Source: Bacilli bacterium (GTDB lineage Bacteria > Bacillota_I > Bacilli_A > RF39 > UBA660). Taken from it: a stretch of 7,212 nt of DNA. The translations under genes and the position numbers were made by a program. This document shows, piece by piece, positions 6,614-7,212 of the stretch (position 1 is its first letter; every line of letters starts with the position of its first letter). The DNA lies in the NCBI GenBank assembly GCA_024698845.1, contig JAILQR010000115.1, positions 1 through 7,212 of the forward strand, read 5' to 3'. The notes beneath the pieces are model-generated. The model was given only the letters and a program-made list of their open reading frames with translations, searched no databases and was not told the DNA's origin.

Positions 6614-6665
6614 AAAAAAGGATGGCACCTAAGGAGTGCTTTAAAAAGCACGGTACCATCCTTTT
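6614..6665 (-). terminator. T-box regulated terminator, with competing antiterminator
   Basis: Terminator form: GGATGGTACC (6652-6661) pairs with GGTGCCATCC (6620-6629), extended by A-U pairs and ending in six T (6614-6619). Antiterminator form: AAGGA (6659-6663) pairs with TCCTT (6631-6635), and GTGCTT (6646-6651) pairs with AAGCAC (6636-6641). This leaves the 7-base bulge TGGTACC (6652-6658), which binds the ACCA or GCCA end of uncharged tRNA. The two forms are mutually exclusive. Confidence 0.93.
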
Positions 6666-6801
6666 AATTAACTTAATTTAAATAACGGTTATTAACCGGG
6701 ATTTATTAAATCCACTATATGAGTAGATTCATATAATATATTTTATTAACTTACACCAACCGTTAACTCTCTAAAAAACTATACTATATTACTTGTCTCA
6801 T
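6614..6801 (-). promoter_or_regulatory. Serine-specific T-box riboswitch leader
   Basis: This RNA leader binds uncharged tRNA-Ser and then prevents transcription termination. Stem I can be drawn in full on the minus strand. The basal helix is ATGAG (6797-6801) with CTCAT (6719-6723). The specifier loop has AGTA (6790-6793) on one side and GAA-TCT-A on the other. A 10-base helix follows (6780-6789 with 6731-6740, one G-U), then AGAGAG (6767-6772) and the apical GGTTGGTGTAAG (6750-6761). The specifier codon is TCT (6725-6727), serine, and is followed by A as usual. Small hairpins come next at 6699-6713 and 6686-6698. The conserved T-box AGGATGGTACCGTG (6649-6662) differs from the consensus AGGGTGGNACCGCG at two places. 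The leader precedes the 260-residue gene and serS, so specifier and operon agree. The exact 5' end is inferred. Confidence 0.95.
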
Positions 6802-6822
6802 TTAAAACGCTTTACAAGATAA

Positions 6823-6851
6823 AATATATCATTATTTATTATAATTTTCAA
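6823..6851 (-). promoter_or_regulatory. Promoter of the T-box-serS operon, overlapping the end of sufU
   Basis: Read on the minus strand, TTGAAA (6846-6851) lies 17 bases before TATATT (6823-6828), with TGA as an extended -10. The -35 lies in the last codons of the sufU-like gene and the -10 begins just after its TAA. Transcription would begin near 6816, shortly before stem I of the T-box. Confidence 0.75.
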
Positions 6852-7212
6852 GATATTTCTTTAAACCTCTATAAGGTAAGAACGCACAGTTTCTTCGATT
6901 ATTTTGTTTATATATATCACAAAAACAACAAGCTTCTTTTAAAACATCTTCATCATATTTTTTTTGATCAATCATTCTTTCAAAATTAGATATATAATTA
7001 ATAGCATCTTCAATACTTTTACCAATTACATTTTCTGTAAATATTGAAGAAGATGATTTACTTATAGCACAAGCTTCACCTTCAAATTTTAAATCTTTAA
7101 TTATATTATCTTCTATCTTTATATAAAAGTTTAAGTTATCAACACATGATTCATTATTAGTATTATACTTTTCATATGATGGATCACTAACTTTTTCATA
7201 ATTTGATGGATG
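6832..7212 (-). CDS. sufU: SufU-like iron-sulfur cluster assembly scaffold, 5' end cut by window edge
   Basis: SufU (NifU N-terminal/IscU-like family) works with the cysteine desulfurase SufS in the SUF pathway, accepting sulfur for Fe-S cluster assembly in the cytosol. The visible 126 residues hold nearly the whole domain; about 15-20 N-terminal residues are missing. Family landmarks in order are HPSNY at the edge, ESCVD (C23, D25), the hallmark FEGEACAISKSSSS (C48), the ENVIGK helix and RRNCAFLPYRGLKKYL (C109). These match the three metal-ligand cysteines and the aspartate of SufU. Two things are odd. The first motif is normally NPxCGD, and here Pro and Gly are replaced. There is also an extra CCFC cluster (C95, C96, C98) before the last ligand. 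No terminator is seen between this gene and the T-box, so sufU transcripts probably end at the T-box terminator. The remaining suf genes would be expected upstream, beyond the right edge. Confidence 0.88.
   Translation of the reverse strand, partial: HPSNYEKVSDPSYEKYNTNNESCVDNLNFYIKIEDNIIKDLKFEGEACAISKSSSSIFTENVIGKSIEDAINYISNFERMIDQKKYDEDVLKEACCFCDIYKQNNRRNCAFLPYRGLKKYLENYNK

Noticed and set aside
6594..6659. 22-residue upstream extension of the 260-residue protein
   Set aside because: It would be translated from the T-box terminator hairpin; AGGAGGT before 6593 marks the true start.
6717..6736. Simple hairpin TATATGA/TCATATA around the specifier region
   Set aside because: It competes with the conserved T-box stem I pairing, which uses the same bases and accounts for all family motifs.

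Overview
The window is strongly AT-rich, uses TAA at all six visible stop codons, encodes tryptophan with TGG and keeps short gaps between genes. Together with a tRNA-Ser T-box leader, a SufU-type iron-sulfur scaffold and a surface protein with a sortase-like C-terminal signal, this points to a low-GC Gram-positive bacterium. An uncultured gut Bacilli/Erysipelotrichia-like lineage is my guess; the lineage is inferred, not demonstrated.

Layout from left to right: (1) the 5' part of an unrecognised helical protein gene on the minus strand (1-761, running off the left edge). (2) A compact divergent promoter region (762-877). (3) A secreted, probably membrane-anchored staphylococcal-nuclease-like protein on the plus strand (878-1483). 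(4) A bidirectional terminator shared with the convergent miaB gene, a tRNA methylthiotransferase (1500-2906, minus). (5) A terminator and miaB promoter, then a cysteine-rich repeat surface protein (2995-4401, minus) with its own promoter. (6) A serine T-box leader (6614-6801) controlling an operon of an unrecognised 260-residue protein (5811-6593) and seryl-tRNA synthetase serS (4521-5807), closed by a hairpin terminator. (7) The 3' part of a sufU-like gene (6832-7212, running off the right edge).

How the parts fit together: uncharged tRNA-Ser should allow readthrough of the T-box terminator and so induce the 260-residue protein and SerRS together. This makes the unknown protein the best candidate in the window for an undescribed role. 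SufU supplies Fe-S clusters, and MiaB (two 4Fe-4S clusters) is a plausible client, but the two genes are not in one operon here. The nuclease and the repeat protein are the extracytoplasmic part of the window. The surface protein has nine cysteine-bracketed repeats that form three blocks of three, a clear internal duplication history. I see no mobile element, CRISPR array, rRNA or tRNA gene, and no gene-free stretch over 300 bases; the longest is the T-box leader region (6594-6831).
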